From: JASJBU01 sp965372385
Lineage (GTDB): Bacteria > Pseudomonadota > Gammaproteobacteria > Chromatiales > Chromatiaceae
DNA: 16,093 bases
Assembly (NCBI GenBank): GCA_965372385.1
Contig: CBDVCD010000050.1
Span: 1-16,093 of the forward strand
Direction of reading: 5' to 3'
The position numbers and the translations under genes were made by a program. Below are positions 6,341 through 14,098 of the stretch, piece after piece. Positions within the stretch are counted from its first letter, which is position 1, and each line of letters opens with the position of its first letter. The notes under the pieces were generated by a model. The model ran no database searches. It was not told where the DNA came from and worked only from the letters and a program-made list of their open reading frames with translations.

Positions 6341-6949
6341 ATGACCACGGGCCCCACGAAATCGAGCCAGCAGCTCGTGCTCGGCTCCACCTCACCCTTC
6401 AGACGTGAACTGCTCTCTAGGCTGGGGTTCGATTTCATTACCGCCTCCCCGGATATCGATGAGACTCCAAAACCCAATGAAACGCCGGATTCACTGGTCG
6501 TTCGTCTGGCAAAACTCAAGGCCTCAGCGGTCTCCTCTGACCATCCTGAGGCACTGATAATCGGTTCCGATCAGGTGGCCACCATCAAGGGGAAAATCCT
6601 GGGTAAACCTGGTGATCATGAACGTGCTGTCAATCAATTACTCTTAGCCTCAGGAAATCGAGTCACTTTTTCTACCGGACTTTGCCTGCTGAACAGCCGT
6701 ACTGGGAAAACCCAGATCTGTTGCGAACCCTTCCATGTCTATTTCCGCGAGTTGACAAGATCAGGTATCGAGAACTACCTGAAACGGGAGCAACCCTATG
6801 ATTGTGCCGGCTCATTTAAATCGGAAGGCCTCGGGATTGCCCTGTTTCGCAAGATGGAAGGCGATGATCCCAATTCATTGATAGGACTGCCTCTCATACG
6901 CCTGATCGATATGCTGAAAAACGAGGGAATAGACCCACTCGCCTTCTGA
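6341..6949 (+). CDS. yceF: Maf-family nucleotide pyrophosphatase, YceF (m7GTP) subgroup
   Basis: A 202-residue cytoplasmic enzyme that hydrolyses non-canonical nucleoside triphosphates to the monophosphate and pyrophosphate; the YceF subgroup prefers 7-methyl-GTP. Evidence is LVLGSTSPFRRELLSRLGF (12-30) with the substrate-binding S-x-S-P-x-R-R motif, PDIDETP (37-43), IIGSDQVA (73-80) with the catalytic Asp77, ILGKPG (86-91), EQPYDCAGSFKSEGLG (150-165) and EGDDPNSLIGLPL (173-185). The last two blocks separate YceF from the dTTP/UTP-type YhdE. Length is normal. Start ATG 6341 has AAAGGA rather far upstream (about 11 bases). It is divergent from oadGAB and convergent with the HDOD gene. In many gammaproteobacteria yceF adjoins the DUF177-rpmF ribosomal genes; that context is absent here. 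Confidence 0.9.
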   Translation: MTTGPTKSSQQLVLGSTSPFRRELLSRLGFDFITASPDIDETPKPNETPDSLVVRLAKLKASAVSSDHPEALIIGSDQVATIKGKILGKPGDHERAVNQLLLASGNRVTFSTGLCLLNSRTGKTQICCEPFHVYFRELTRSGIENYLKREQPYDCAGSFKSEGLGIALFRKMEGDDPNSLIGLPLIRLIDMLKNEGIDPLAF

Positions 6950-6978
6950 GCTACTTCAGCCCTGGAGGGCAGGCTCAG
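6946..6978. terminator. Hairpin between convergent yceF and HDOD genes
   Basis: An outer stem CTGAGC (6946-6951) / GCTCAG (6973-6978) encloses an inner stem GCCCT (6959-6963) / AGGGC (6966-6970). It spans the 25-base gap and both stop codons, so it could act in both directions. No T-run is present on either side; confidence is limited. Confidence 0.35.
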
Positions 6979-7892
6979 AACAGGAGGTCTTCGACTGCCT
7001 TGGTGTCTTCGTCGATGAGCAGACTCGAAAGCTCATCCTTGTCTTTATCTAGCCTGGCAAACGCCTTCACGGATGCGTGATCGATCCCACCCAGAGGATG
7101 CTCTGTCCCTTCATAGGCAAGAATATTCGCTACCTGGACCAAATCAACGTAATCGACAGGTGCGCTACCAGGATCCCGTGCAAGATTTTCATGTTCCGCC
7201 GCAACCGCCACGATCATTGGATCGAACTTCCAACGCTTCACAATAGTGCTTCCAACCTGGGGATGAAGTTTGCGCAACAGACGGTCGAGATAGTCGGTAT
7301 TCCTGGTCAACTCATCGTATTCACAGGCCTTGATCAATAAGGGTATATGGCCAATATCATGTACTAATCCAGCCACCAGAGCCACATCCGGATCGAGTCG
7401 CATATGCTCTTTTGCCAGAATTGCCGCGTGAGCGCCCACCTTGACAGAGTGCGCCCATAAATTCTCCATCCGTTTTTCAATCGTCTTGATAGGCGTTCGA
7501 AACACCTCCTTCATGGAGACCGCATAGACCGCATTCTTCACCCGCTGGAAGCCAATCCGGGTAATGGCAAGCTTGATGGCGGCAACGGCGTTGATACCCC
7601 GATATAGTGGGCTGTTAGCATAGCGGATAAGCCTGGCCGTCAATGCCGCATCTTTTGAGATGATCTTTTCCAGGTCTGCCGCGGAACTGTCTGCATCATT
7701 GATCACCAGAAGTGCTTCCAGAGCAAGAGTTGGCAGGGTCGGCAGATAAATCCTGTTGGCGCGCAGATCTTCCCGCACCTCGTTGACAAAATTACCTATC
7801 GGAAAGGCCTCCATCTCGCGCTTGGCGCGATCTTCTGGCGTTTCCGTGATGGCCGCAACGCCATCTGGGAGGTGAAATACTGATTTTGGCAT
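6975..7892 (-). CDS. HDOD-domain signalling protein
   Basis: A 305-residue soluble protein. Residues about 45-245 form an HDOD domain: LPTLPTLALEALLVIND at the start, IISKDAALTARLIRYANSPLY (77-97), then AITRIGF and an HD-type core AGLVHDIGHIPLL (174-186) with H178, D179 and H182, and AAEHE (231-235). HDOD proteins usually act as signal-transduction scaffolds, often working with chemotaxis, c-di-GMP or stress signalling; the retained HDIGH-like motif makes metal binding possible but does not prove catalysis. The start at 7892 is chosen because TAAGG lies at proper distance and the domain begins soon after; the frame is open back to 8054 but that leader (with FLCWQGSAK) looks untranslated. It is divergent from the response regulator, suggesting a shared signalling role (inference). 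Confidence 0.85.
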   Translation of the reverse strand: MPKSVFHLPDGVAAITETPEDRAKREMEAFPIGNFVNEVREDLRANRIYLPTLPTLALEALLVINDADSSAADLEKIISKDAALTARLIRYANSPLYRGINAVAAIKLAITRIGFQRVKNAVYAVSMKEVFRTPIKTIEKRMENLWAHSVKVGAHAAILAKEHMRLDPDVALVAGLVHDIGHIPLLIKACEYDELTRNTDYLDRLLRKLHPQVGSTIVKRWKFDPMIVAVAAEHENLARDPGSAPVDYVDLVQVANILAYEGTEHPLGGIDHASVKAFARLDKDKDELSSLLIDEDTKAVEDLLF

Positions 7893-8201
7893 TACGCAGG
7901 CCTTAACGGCAGGTATTGGCAGAAAGTTTAGTACTTTAGCGCTACCTTGCCAGCACAGAAAAGAGACAAATCCCGAAGTAAAGAGATCACTTCGGGGATG
8001 AAAATATAGACCTGTCTGATCCTTGATCCACCTCTCATTCCAGCAATTCCACAATTAATTAATTAAATGATTATATATCTTTTTGTCAATCACTTAGGCC
8101 AGATTTTCAGATCTTGAGCAGCACGAATATCCTTAAGATTCACTAAATAATGCCGAATACACCGGACGTAGATACATGAACAGACCTATCGGTAGACGCA
8201 C
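7893..8201. other. Divergent intergenic region between HDOD gene and response regulator
   Basis: This 309-base gap holds an AT-rich tract (8051-8080, with TTAATTAATTAA) and a good minus-strand promoter candidate (8062-8089). If that promoter is right, the HDOD mRNA has a leader of about 160 bases. I see no clear plus-strand promoter for the response regulator and no small gene I can support. Confidence 0.5.
8062..8089 (-). promoter_or_regulatory. Candidate sigma-70 promoter for the HDOD gene
   Basis: Minus-strand TTGACA (8089-8084), a 16-base spacer, and TTTAAT (8067-8062), a 6/6 and 5/6 match to consensus. The region is AT-rich. Transcription would start near 8055. Confidence 0.45.
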
Positions 8202-10331
8202 GTGAGTATAGACCGGGTTGTGAATTCCATTGGTAAACAAACAGACAAAAAACCGTCGATCCTTGTCGCTGACGATTCCAAGGTGGTACGTCTCTCTCTG
8301 ACGAATATCCTGGGGAGTGAATACAACATTATTGAAGCGGAAGACGGCATGGAAGCCTGGGAGACGCTGTATAAGAAACCAGAAATTAATCTGGTGCTAT
8401 CAGATCTTTCGATGCCGAATCTTGATGGTGTAGGCCTGCTCAAAAAAATTCGTAACTCTAATGATGAGCGAGTCCGAAATATACCGGTTATCGTCATAAC
8501 TGGTAATGAAGAGGATTCGAAGACTCGAACCCAGCTTCTCGATGAGGGTGCAAATGAGCTCATCACGAAACCTTTTAATACTCATGAAATGATTGAACAG
8601 GCTAGAAAATATACCCAGAGACAACCTGAAGCCGCCACTGACAGCGCCATGCAGAAAACTGACGAATTACTCAATGGGATCACCGGGAAAGATCATTTTA
8701 TCCAACAGATTCGAAAAGTGCTGTCATTCGCGATTCGAAACAAGAACGAGCTGGCCATCTTGATGCTCAAACTGGATCAGTTTGAGTCGATTAAGAAACA
8801 TTACAGTGAACCGGCAATCGAACACATTCTGATCACGACCGCCGAGATCATCCGCACACATACCCACATTGAAGACAAGCTCGCCTATTTCGGCGATGGA
8901 ACCTTTGCCATCCTGCTGCCCGCGGCAAATGCAATCGGCACCAGATATCTTGGCAAGCGCATTCTCTCTGACCTTGTGGCGAAGCAGTTTTATCTCGGCG
9001 AATCAGACGCAACTGTTACGGTAAGCATCGGAGTATCAGCCCCTGAGATCAAACCTGGAACCACCTACAAAGAAATTCTGTCGCTTGCCGAACAGCGCCT
9101 GCAAGCCGCGGTGAACGCTGGTGGAAAACGGATAGTCGACAAAGGTACGGCCACCATAACCCCTGTAAGCACACTGATAACAGACGACTCTGATGAGAAA
9201 TCCGCCATTGAAAAAATGCTCAAACAGACTGAGATTGAGATGCGCAAGCTGGCTGCTCAAGAGGTGGAAAAGATCAAGGCCAGACAATCTCAAGACAGAA
9301 ACTTACCCGCCCCTATCCTCGACGCCGATGAGATCAATGACAGATTATTGCTTACAGAACAGGAAAATAGACTGCTTAAAGAAGAGCTAATCAAATTACG
9401 CAAACACTCAGAAGATACAGAACTACTAAGGAAGCAGCAGTATGAGACCGATAGCCTCCTGCAACAGACAAAGTTCAAACTCCAACAGCTAAAAAATGAT
9501 TACGACGAAATGCATAACCGTGCAGAAGATGCGGAATCAAGCAATAGTAGACTGCAGGAAACTGATGATGACCGCTCTATAATCGAAACACATCTCTTAG
9601 AGGAGCGTTCACAAATTCAAAGTGAACTTAATGTAGCAACCCAACGCATTGAGGAAATAGTGGCCGACTCCAGAAAATCCGAGCTGATTATTCGAAATTT
9701 CAAGCAACAGCTCATAACACAAAAGAATAAATTCGTATTAGCACTGAAAGAAGAACAAAAGATGCGATCGATGGCCGAACAAAAGTTGAATGCGATAGAG
9801 GACAAGCCGCTCGACACAAAAAAAGAAACCCCATTTTCCCTCACGTCTATACCGACTATTGCACCGATTGAGGAACCTCAAGAAGCCAGCCCAGTTAAAC
9901 CAACTGTTGAATCATCAATTAATTTTGCATCACCAGCACCTATTATAAAAGTAACCAGAACTGAACAACCAGCACTTGTAAAAAAGGATGTTGAAACACC
10001 CAAATTCACATGGCTCTACAAATTAGTTGTGGTGGCATTGATAGGGGCAATCGCGGCAGCCGGTGTACAAATATGGTTAAGTATAAAACAGCGCCATGCA
10101 GAAACTTCTGTAAGCGTCAACCAGCCGATGACAGCAACCCAGCAAAATAGAATCCCTGGCCCTGAGGGAGAAGTGAACAATTTGGCTGGGAACCCATACA
10201 GCGCAGAATCCCCCCGCACTGTTGAGGATGTATCGTCACCAACACTTTTGGCAGAAGAAGCCAAACTGCAAGCCGAGCTTACCATTAGGCAAGTTGCGGA
10301 AGAGGAATTCCAGGCCTCCCGGCGAAGATAG
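8202..10331 (+). CDS. Response regulator with degenerate GGDEF domain, long coiled coil and C-terminal membrane anchor
   Basis: The protein has 709 residues. Residues 17-138 are a complete receiver domain: acidic pair D24-D25, phospho-acceptor D68 (LVLSDLSMPN), T100 and K123 (TKPF). Residues about 155-315 are a GGDEF fold (LKLDQFESIKKHY, YFGDGTFAILLP, TVTVSIGVSA, AEQRLQAAVNAGGKR), but the signature G-G-D/E-E-F reads F-G-D-G-T-F (230-235), so diguanylate cyclase activity is probably lost. Residues about 331-535 are charged and heptad-like (coiled coil), then a Pro-rich linker, one hydrophobic helix (604-627, LYKLVVVALIGAIAAAGVQIWL) and an 80-residue tail, predicted outside the cytoplasm. Start GTG 8202 is used; the ATG at 8176 is blocked by a stop, and no strong ribosome binding site is seen. 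Base composition is more AT-rich than in flanking genes in the coiled-coil half. The partner kinase is not in the window. Confidence 0.85.
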   Translation: MSIDRVVNSIGKQTDKKPSILVADDSKVVRLSLTNILGSEYNIIEAEDGMEAWETLYKKPEINLVLSDLSMPNLDGVGLLKKIRNSNDERVRNIPVIVITGNEEDSKTRTQLLDEGANELITKPFNTHEMIEQARKYTQRQPEAATDSAMQKTDELLNGITGKDHFIQQIRKVLSFAIRNKNELAILMLKLDQFESIKKHYSEPAIEHILITTAEIIRTHTHIEDKLAYFGDGTFAILLPAANAIGTRYLGKRILSDLVAKQFYLGESDATVTVSIGVSAPEIKPGTTYKEILSLAEQRLQAAVNAGGKRIVDKGTATITPVSTLITDDSDEKSAIEKMLKQTEIEMRKLAAQEVEKIKARQSQDRNLPAPILDADEINDRLLLTEQENRLLKEELIKLRKHSEDTELLRKQQYETDSLLQQTKFKLQQLKNDYDEMHNRAEDAESSNSRLQETDDDRSIIETHLLEERSQIQSELNVATQRIEEIVADSRKSELIIRNFKQQLITQKNKFVLALKEEQKMRSMAEQKLNAIEDKPLDTKKETPFSLTSIPTIAPIEEPQEASPVKPTVESSINFASPAPIIKVTRTEQPALVKKDVETPKFTWLYKLVVVALIGAIAAAGVQIWLSIKQRHAETSVSVNQPMTATQQNRIPGPEGEVNNLAGNPYSAESPRTVEDVSSPTLLAEEAKLQAELTIRQVAEEEFQASRRR

Positions 10332-10390
10332 CGGGTGTGATGACTTGGCGAGCGCTTATGTCCGAAGGGATGAGGTGTAGCTTACAACCA

Positions 10391-10831
10391 TCACTCCACG
10401 GCAGTATATTCAAAAATACCGGCATGGATCGGCCAACCCGATTGATCAATCACCCATACCGTCCATTTCCCCGTCATGGCAGGTTCGAGCTTCTTCTTGG
10501 AATAGACCCGCCAGCGAGGACCCTCTACGGCAAATGGAACCTCACTGATAACCCGACCATCGTATTCCCAACGGTGGGAAATTGATCGCCCCTGAAGATT
10601 ACGCAATTCCGTGAAATAATAGATACTGGTAACAGAGTTGTCGAGTGTTACCACCTGATCCACTGGTTCTCGATCAGATATCCCGGTGGTAAATTGAGCC
10701 CGAGCAACTCCGGCATCAGGAACCGGTGATTCCAGTATCTCCTCCCCCATAGCAGTAAGTGGAATGGATCCAAGGATAAGAAGGGTAGCGAGAGTAAATG
10801 CCTCTTTCATGACCACTCGATACAGACTCAT
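10391..10831 (-). CDS. Secreted DUF2914-domain protein
   Basis: A 146-residue protein with an N-terminal signal peptide (charged start MSLYRVVMKE, hydrophobic 11-27, likely cleavage after AMG at 29). Residues about 45-143 match DUF2914: REPVDQV, SIYYFTELRNLQGRSISHRWEYDG, VEGPRWRVYSKKKLEP and TGKWTVWVIDQSG. The domain has no established biochemical role. It is often found alone or joined to other domains in proteobacteria, in the envelope. AAGGGG at 10839-10844 lies seven bases before ATG 10831, which fixes this start over ATG 10807. It converges on the response-regulator gene with a 59-base gap in which I see no terminator. No Cys is available at the cleavage site, so it is not a lipoprotein. 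Confidence 0.85.
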   Translation of the reverse strand: MSLYRVVMKEAFTLATLLILGSIPLTAMGEEILESPVPDAGVARAQFTTGISDREPVDQVVTLDNSVTSIYYFTELRNLQGRSISHRWEYDGRVISEVPFAVEGPRWRVYSKKKLEPAMTGKWTVWVIDQSGWPIHAGIFEYTAVE

Positions 10832-10948
10832 AAAACCGCCCCTTCAGCGTGATATAACCAGAACATACAAAGTAAAACATTAAGGAGAAAAGGTTGAGCT
10901 CACTGCAGTGAAAGAAGATTATAGCAGTAGTCAGCCGATATTCGCTGA

Positions 10949-10988
10949 CCGATTGGATGGTAGAAGTTGCAACCATCTGTACCAATCG
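10949..10988 (-). terminator. Stem-loop downstream of the zinc peptidase gene
   Basis: CCGATTGG (from 10949) pairs with CCAATCG (10982-10988), with an inner GATGGT (10956-10961) / ACCATC (10972-10977) stem. It follows the peptidase stop at 10995 on the minus strand. A T-run is missing, so it may be a terminator or an mRNA end structure. Confidence 0.35.
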
Positions 10989-10994
10989 TTCGGC

Positions 10995-11680
10995 TTATCG
11001 CCTTATCACCCGTAACCATCGCCAAAAATTGAGTAGACCTGCCAACGAAGCCGACAAATAGGTTAAGGCTGCAGCTCGTAGGATTCTTTCTGCAGCTCGA
11101 TGCTGATCAGCGGTGAGATATCCGGCCTTGAGTAACGGCAGAGCCTTTTTGAAACTGGCATCCAGCTCGACAGGCAAGGTGACGAGCTGCACCAGTACAT
11201 TCATCCCCATGATGAGAAAAGCAGCCACCAGGGTGATGGCACCCGCGGACGGGGCACGTGTCGCCAGTGTTAACAAGGGTGCGGCAAACAACAGAAAGGA
11301 GCCGAGCTTCTGGGATGTGGAGGCAACCACCACCAACCGGGTACGCCATCTTAGCAGTGGATCATCCGTGGCATGCTGAATGGCATGTCCAACCTCATGG
11401 GCGGCGGTGGTAATGGCTGTCAGTGTTCTGCCATTGTATTTGTCACCCGTGAGACGAACCGACCTGGTGCCTGGATCGTAGTGATCCCCCTGAGCAGAAA
11501 TCTCAACCTTGACCGTGTTCAGGTTAAAGCTGTCAAGTAGATGACGGGCCAGTTCACTCCCATTGCCTGGGAAATTATCCTCGGGTTTGCGGTTGTATTT
11601 CGCCATGACGCGCTGGACCCATATCTGGGGTCCACAAGCACCAGCGCAAAAATAAACGCTACGAGCAAAAAATAATGCAT
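10995..11680 (-). CDS. YugP-type membrane zinc metallopeptidase, with an apparent frameshift near its start
   Basis: The main frame (GPQIWVQRVMAKYNR onward) has TTAAHEVGHAIQHATDDPLLRWR with the zinc-binding H-E-x-x-H motif, two hydrophobic helices (SFLLFAAPLLTLA and AGAITLVAAFLIMGMNVLV), LPVELDASFKKALPLL and DQHRAAERILRAAALTYLSASL, all typical of the PF04298 neutral zinc metallopeptidase family. Family members begin with a short hydrophobic helix directly before G-P-Q-x-W-V. In this frame the upstream residues (FFARSVYFCAGAC) do not fit, but the next frame from ATG 11680 reads MHYFLLVAFIFALVLV and stops fitting exactly at the GPQ point (11630-11637). One extra base, or two fewer, joins them and gives about 228 residues, the normal length. 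The unbroken frame could instead start at ATG 11768. Either a real frameshift or a sequencing indel in TGGACCCC is likely. Confidence 0.8.
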
Positions 11681-11868
11681 AGCGGATGATGGGTTGAATA
11701 AGGCTCTTTAGAGCTAGTACCAGCCCGCCAACAGTTCCGGGCGGACCATCCACTGTATTCGCCAACATCCCCCATGATCAGATTCCAGGCAGCCAATAGA
11801 CCCAGTGCGGTATTCCACAATCTCGGTCTCCCCAGCTCCGGCAGCTAGGAGGCTGTCGGCCTACTTTG

Positions 11869-11899
11869 AACAGGATAGAGCCTCATCTATCCGCCTGTT
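11869..11899 (-). terminator. Stem-loop at the end of the FmdB-like gene
   Basis: AACAGGATAG (11869-11878) pairs with CTAT-CCG-CCTGTT (11887-11899), leaving a 3-base bulge and an 8-base loop. It overlaps the stop codon region of the minus-strand gene. No T-run follows; transcription stop or mRNA end protection is possible. Confidence 0.4.
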
Positions 11900-12152
11900 A
11901 TCTAAGGCCGCAGGTCCCGCCCGGACAACATGAGCCGGTCGCACAGGATGGTTCCGGGTTCGACAGGCTGGAGCTGCTGATGACAGCCCCACCACTGATT
12001 AAACGGCGCACCGGGGTCTCCGCGGGCGTATCGCCAGGCTCGACCTGGGCCTTTGCGCAGAGTTCGCCCCAGCTGGCAAGCTCCTCATTCATCCCATGTC
12101 TGACCTCAACCTTCCGACCATTAGTTTCACAAAAATAGTCATACGTCGGCAT
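11898..12152 (-). CDS. FmdB-like small zinc-ribbon family protein with altered cysteine knuckle
   Basis: An 84-residue protein starting MPTYDYFCETNGRKVEVRHGM, the N-terminal layout of FmdB/CxxC putative regulatory proteins. The usual C-x-x-C-G knuckle reads C-E-T-N-G here, so the second Cys is missing; a WGELC segment keeps one later Cys. The centre has AQVEPGDTPAETPVRRLISGG and the C-terminus is Ser- and Cys/Gly-rich (CATGSCCPGGTCGL), which could bind metal. No function is proven for the family. GGAGG (12159-12163) is three bases before ATG 12155 and six before ATG 12152; the latter spacing is better and starts the protein with MPTYDY, so 12152 is chosen. It is divergent from the phosphorylase gene. 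Confidence 0.75.
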   Translation of the reverse strand: MPTYDYFCETNGRKVEVRHGMNEELASWGELCAKAQVEPGDTPAETPVRRLISGGAVISSSSLSNPEPSCATGSCCPGGTCGLR

Positions 12153-12291
12153 CATTTACCTCCAGATACTTCAGTTCATCAACCGATTGGCTCTATTTTA
12201 CCCTACACAGCTCTATTTCTCCCCCTTTTGGCAGTTTTCCATTGACATCTTTTCTCTTGGCCCACCAAGTCTGCTTTGATAACGTGTCTAC

Positions 12292-13845
12292 ATGACAGAC
12301 GATAACCAACATCCCATCGATACCCTGCAACTCAGGCGGGTCGCGATCGACACCTACAAGGAAAATGTCGCCTATATGCACCGCGACTGCGAACTCTACC
12401 GGGTGGAGGGTTTCCAGGCGCTATCAAAGATAGTGATCACCGCCAACAACCATCTCATCTATGCCGTGCTCAATGTAGTGGATGACGAAAACATCGTGAG
12501 GCATTGTGAAGTCGGACTATCCGAACAGGCCTTCGATCAATTACAGATGGGTGAAGGTAACCCGGTGCGGGTTGCCCAGGCCGAGAAACCCTCCTCCATG
12601 GAAGCGGTACGCGGTAAAATCAGTGGTGAACGGCTGACGCTGAAGGATTTCCAGCAGATTACCACAGATATCACGGCCCACCGCTACTCCCGCATGGAGA
12701 TGGCCGCATTCCTGGTTGCTACCGGGCAGAACAATCTGGATAGAGAGGAGGTCCTGCACCTGACCCGCGCGATGACGGAATCTGGCGCTCGGCTCGACTG
12801 GAAGGACAGCCCGGTGGTGGACAAACACTGCATCGGCGGGATTCCGGGCAACCGCACCAGTATGCTGGTAACCCCCATCGTGGCGGCCCATGGCATGCTG
12901 ATGCCAAAGACTTCGAGCCGTGCGATCACCTCTCCCGCCGGCACCGCGGACACCATGGAGGTGCTGGCCAAGGTGGAGCTATCTCCCAGTGAACTCCACG
13001 ATATCGTGCGTAAGCAGCATGCCTGCCTTGCCTGGGGCGGCACCGCCCACCTGGCACCCGCGGACGATATCCTGATCTCTGTGGAACGGCCACTGGGGAT
13101 CGACTCCCAAGGCCAGATGGTCGCCTCCATCCTGTCAAAGAAACTGGCCGCCGGCTCCACCCATCTGTTGATCGATATCCCGGTAGGTCCCTCCGCCAAA
13201 GTCCGCCATATGCGTGAGGCTCAACAGTTGCGCAAGCTCTTCGAATACTCCGGTGACCGGTTGGGCATTTACCTGGAGGTCATGATTACCGACGGTTCCG
13301 AGCCCATCGGGCGAGGCATAGGGCCAGTACTCGAGGCCCGCGATGTGATGCAAGTGCTGCACAACGATCCAGATGCACCCGCCGATCTCAGACAGAAGTC
13401 ATTGCGGCTGGCCGGGCGCCTGTTGGAGTTCGATCCCGATGTACGCGGCGGTTACGGCTACTCTATCGCCCGAGACATTCTCGATTCAGGCCGGGCGTTG
13501 AAAAAGATGAAAGCCATCATCGAGGCTCAGGGTCAGCAAATGAAGGCATTTAAACCTGGCAAACTGCAATATGAAGTCTGTGCACACAAAACGGGGGTTG
13601 TCACGACCATCGACAATTACCAAATAGCCAAGCTGGCCAGCCTGGCGGGCGCGCCCATCGATAAGGGAGCGGGCGTTGATCTGCTAAAGAAATTGGGGGA
13701 TCCAGTGGAAAAAGGCGAACCACTCTATCGAGTCTACGCTGAATATAACAGCGATTTTAAATTTGCCCAGGAATTGAGTGAAAAAAACAGTGGTTACAGA
13801 ATTGGCAGGCGGGATGAGGTGGCAAAGCGGTACATGGAACTCTAG
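12292..13845 (+). CDS. AMP phosphorylase / putative thymidine phosphorylase family protein
   Basis: A 517-residue protein. It splits the glycosidic bond of a nucleotide or nucleoside with phosphate, giving base and sugar phosphate. Residues 1-90 form the extra N-terminal domain found in the long AMP phosphorylase-like group. The catalytic fold follows, with the pyrimidine-nucleoside-phosphorylase motifs DKHCIGGIPGNRTS (177-190), MPKTSSRAITSPAGTADTME (204-223) and, near 265-275, LGIDSQGQMVASILSKK. A C-terminal domain has GVVTTIDNYQIAKLASLAGAP and KGAGVDLLKKLGDPVEKGEPLY. In archaea this family feeds ribose 1,5-bisphosphate to type III RuBisCO; no such partners are seen here, so the bacterial substrate is uncertain. 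Start ATG 12292 has a weak ribosome binding site; a TTGACA box at 12242-12247 has no convincing partner. It shares strand with acs, 253 bases downstream. Confidence 0.87.
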   Translation: MTDDNQHPIDTLQLRRVAIDTYKENVAYMHRDCELYRVEGFQALSKIVITANNHLIYAVLNVVDDENIVRHCEVGLSEQAFDQLQMGEGNPVRVAQAEKPSSMEAVRGKISGERLTLKDFQQITTDITAHRYSRMEMAAFLVATGQNNLDREEVLHLTRAMTESGARLDWKDSPVVDKHCIGGIPGNRTSMLVTPIVAAHGMLMPKTSSRAITSPAGTADTMEVLAKVELSPSELHDIVRKQHACLAWGGTAHLAPADDILISVERPLGIDSQGQMVASILSKKLAAGSTHLLIDIPVGPSAKVRHMREAQQLRKLFEYSGDRLGIYLEVMITDGSEPIGRGIGPVLEARDVMQVLHNDPDAPADLRQKSLRLAGRLLEFDPDVRGGYGYSIARDILDSGRALKKMKAIIEAQGQQMKAFKPGKLQYEVCAHKTGVVTTIDNYQIAKLASLAGAPIDKGAGVDLLKKLGDPVEKGEPLYRVYAEYNSDFKFAQELSEKNSGYRIGRRDEVAKRYMEL

Positions 13846-13850
13846 TGGGT

Positions 13851-13904
13851 AAACAGTGAACCCAAACCCGGGGAATTGAGACAATTTGATGACAGTCACT
13901 GTTT
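13851..13904 (+). terminator. Long-loop inverted repeat after the phosphorylase gene
   Basis: AAACAGTGA (13851-13859) is exactly complementary to TCACTGTTT (13896-13904), starting six bases after the stop codon. The intervening 36 bases contain a smaller AATT-GAGAC-AATT fold. There is no T-run beyond a TTT, so its role is uncertain. Confidence 0.3.
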
Positions 13905-13909
13905 CGCTC

Positions 13910-13938
13910 TAGACGTAACACCCGATCTGCTTTATAAA
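13910..13938 (+). promoter_or_regulatory. Candidate promoter for acs
   Basis: TAGACG (13910-13915), a 17-base spacer, and TATAAA (13933-13938) match the sigma-70 pattern in 4 and 5 of 6 positions. It would give a leader of about 150 bases containing the hairpin at 14017-14054. Consensus match only. Confidence 0.35.
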
Positions 13939-14016
13939 CTGCAACAAACTGCCAATCAGGGATTCAGGCAGACTAACCAAAGAATACAACATCAATAAAT
14001 GATTTAGAAAATCGTC

Positions 14017-14054
14017 CAGCCCCGTCCTGTAGCACACATCATCAGGCGGGGCTG
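14017..14054 (+). promoter_or_regulatory. Strong GC-rich hairpin in the acs leader
   Basis: CAGCCCCG (14017-14024), a one-base bulge, CCTG, a 13-base loop, then CAGG and CGGGGCTG (14047-14054) form 12 base pairs. It ends 33 bases before the AGGAGA ribosome binding site. No T-run follows, so it could be a weak terminator, a leader structure or a palindromic repeat. Confidence 0.45.
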
Positions 14055-14098
14055 ACTCAATCCTATTGACTGAAAACTTACCCAACCAGGAGAACCCA

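Noticed and set aside
7893..8054. N-terminal extension of the HDOD protein
   Set aside because: The start at 7892 has a ribosome binding site and the domain follows it; the extension lies under a good promoter and has no domain character.
8051..8080. AT-rich tract as a replication origin or attachment site
   Set aside because: No DnaA-box cluster, no integrase, and no matching repeat; the promoter explanation is enough.
12193..12381. Minus-strand open frame of 62 codons
   Set aside because: Mostly antisense to the phosphorylase start and intergenic; no supporting features.
14066..14098. Upstream TTG start for acs
   Set aside because: Adds eleven residues without a ribosome binding site; ATG 14099 has AGGAGA at good spacing and the expected N-terminus.
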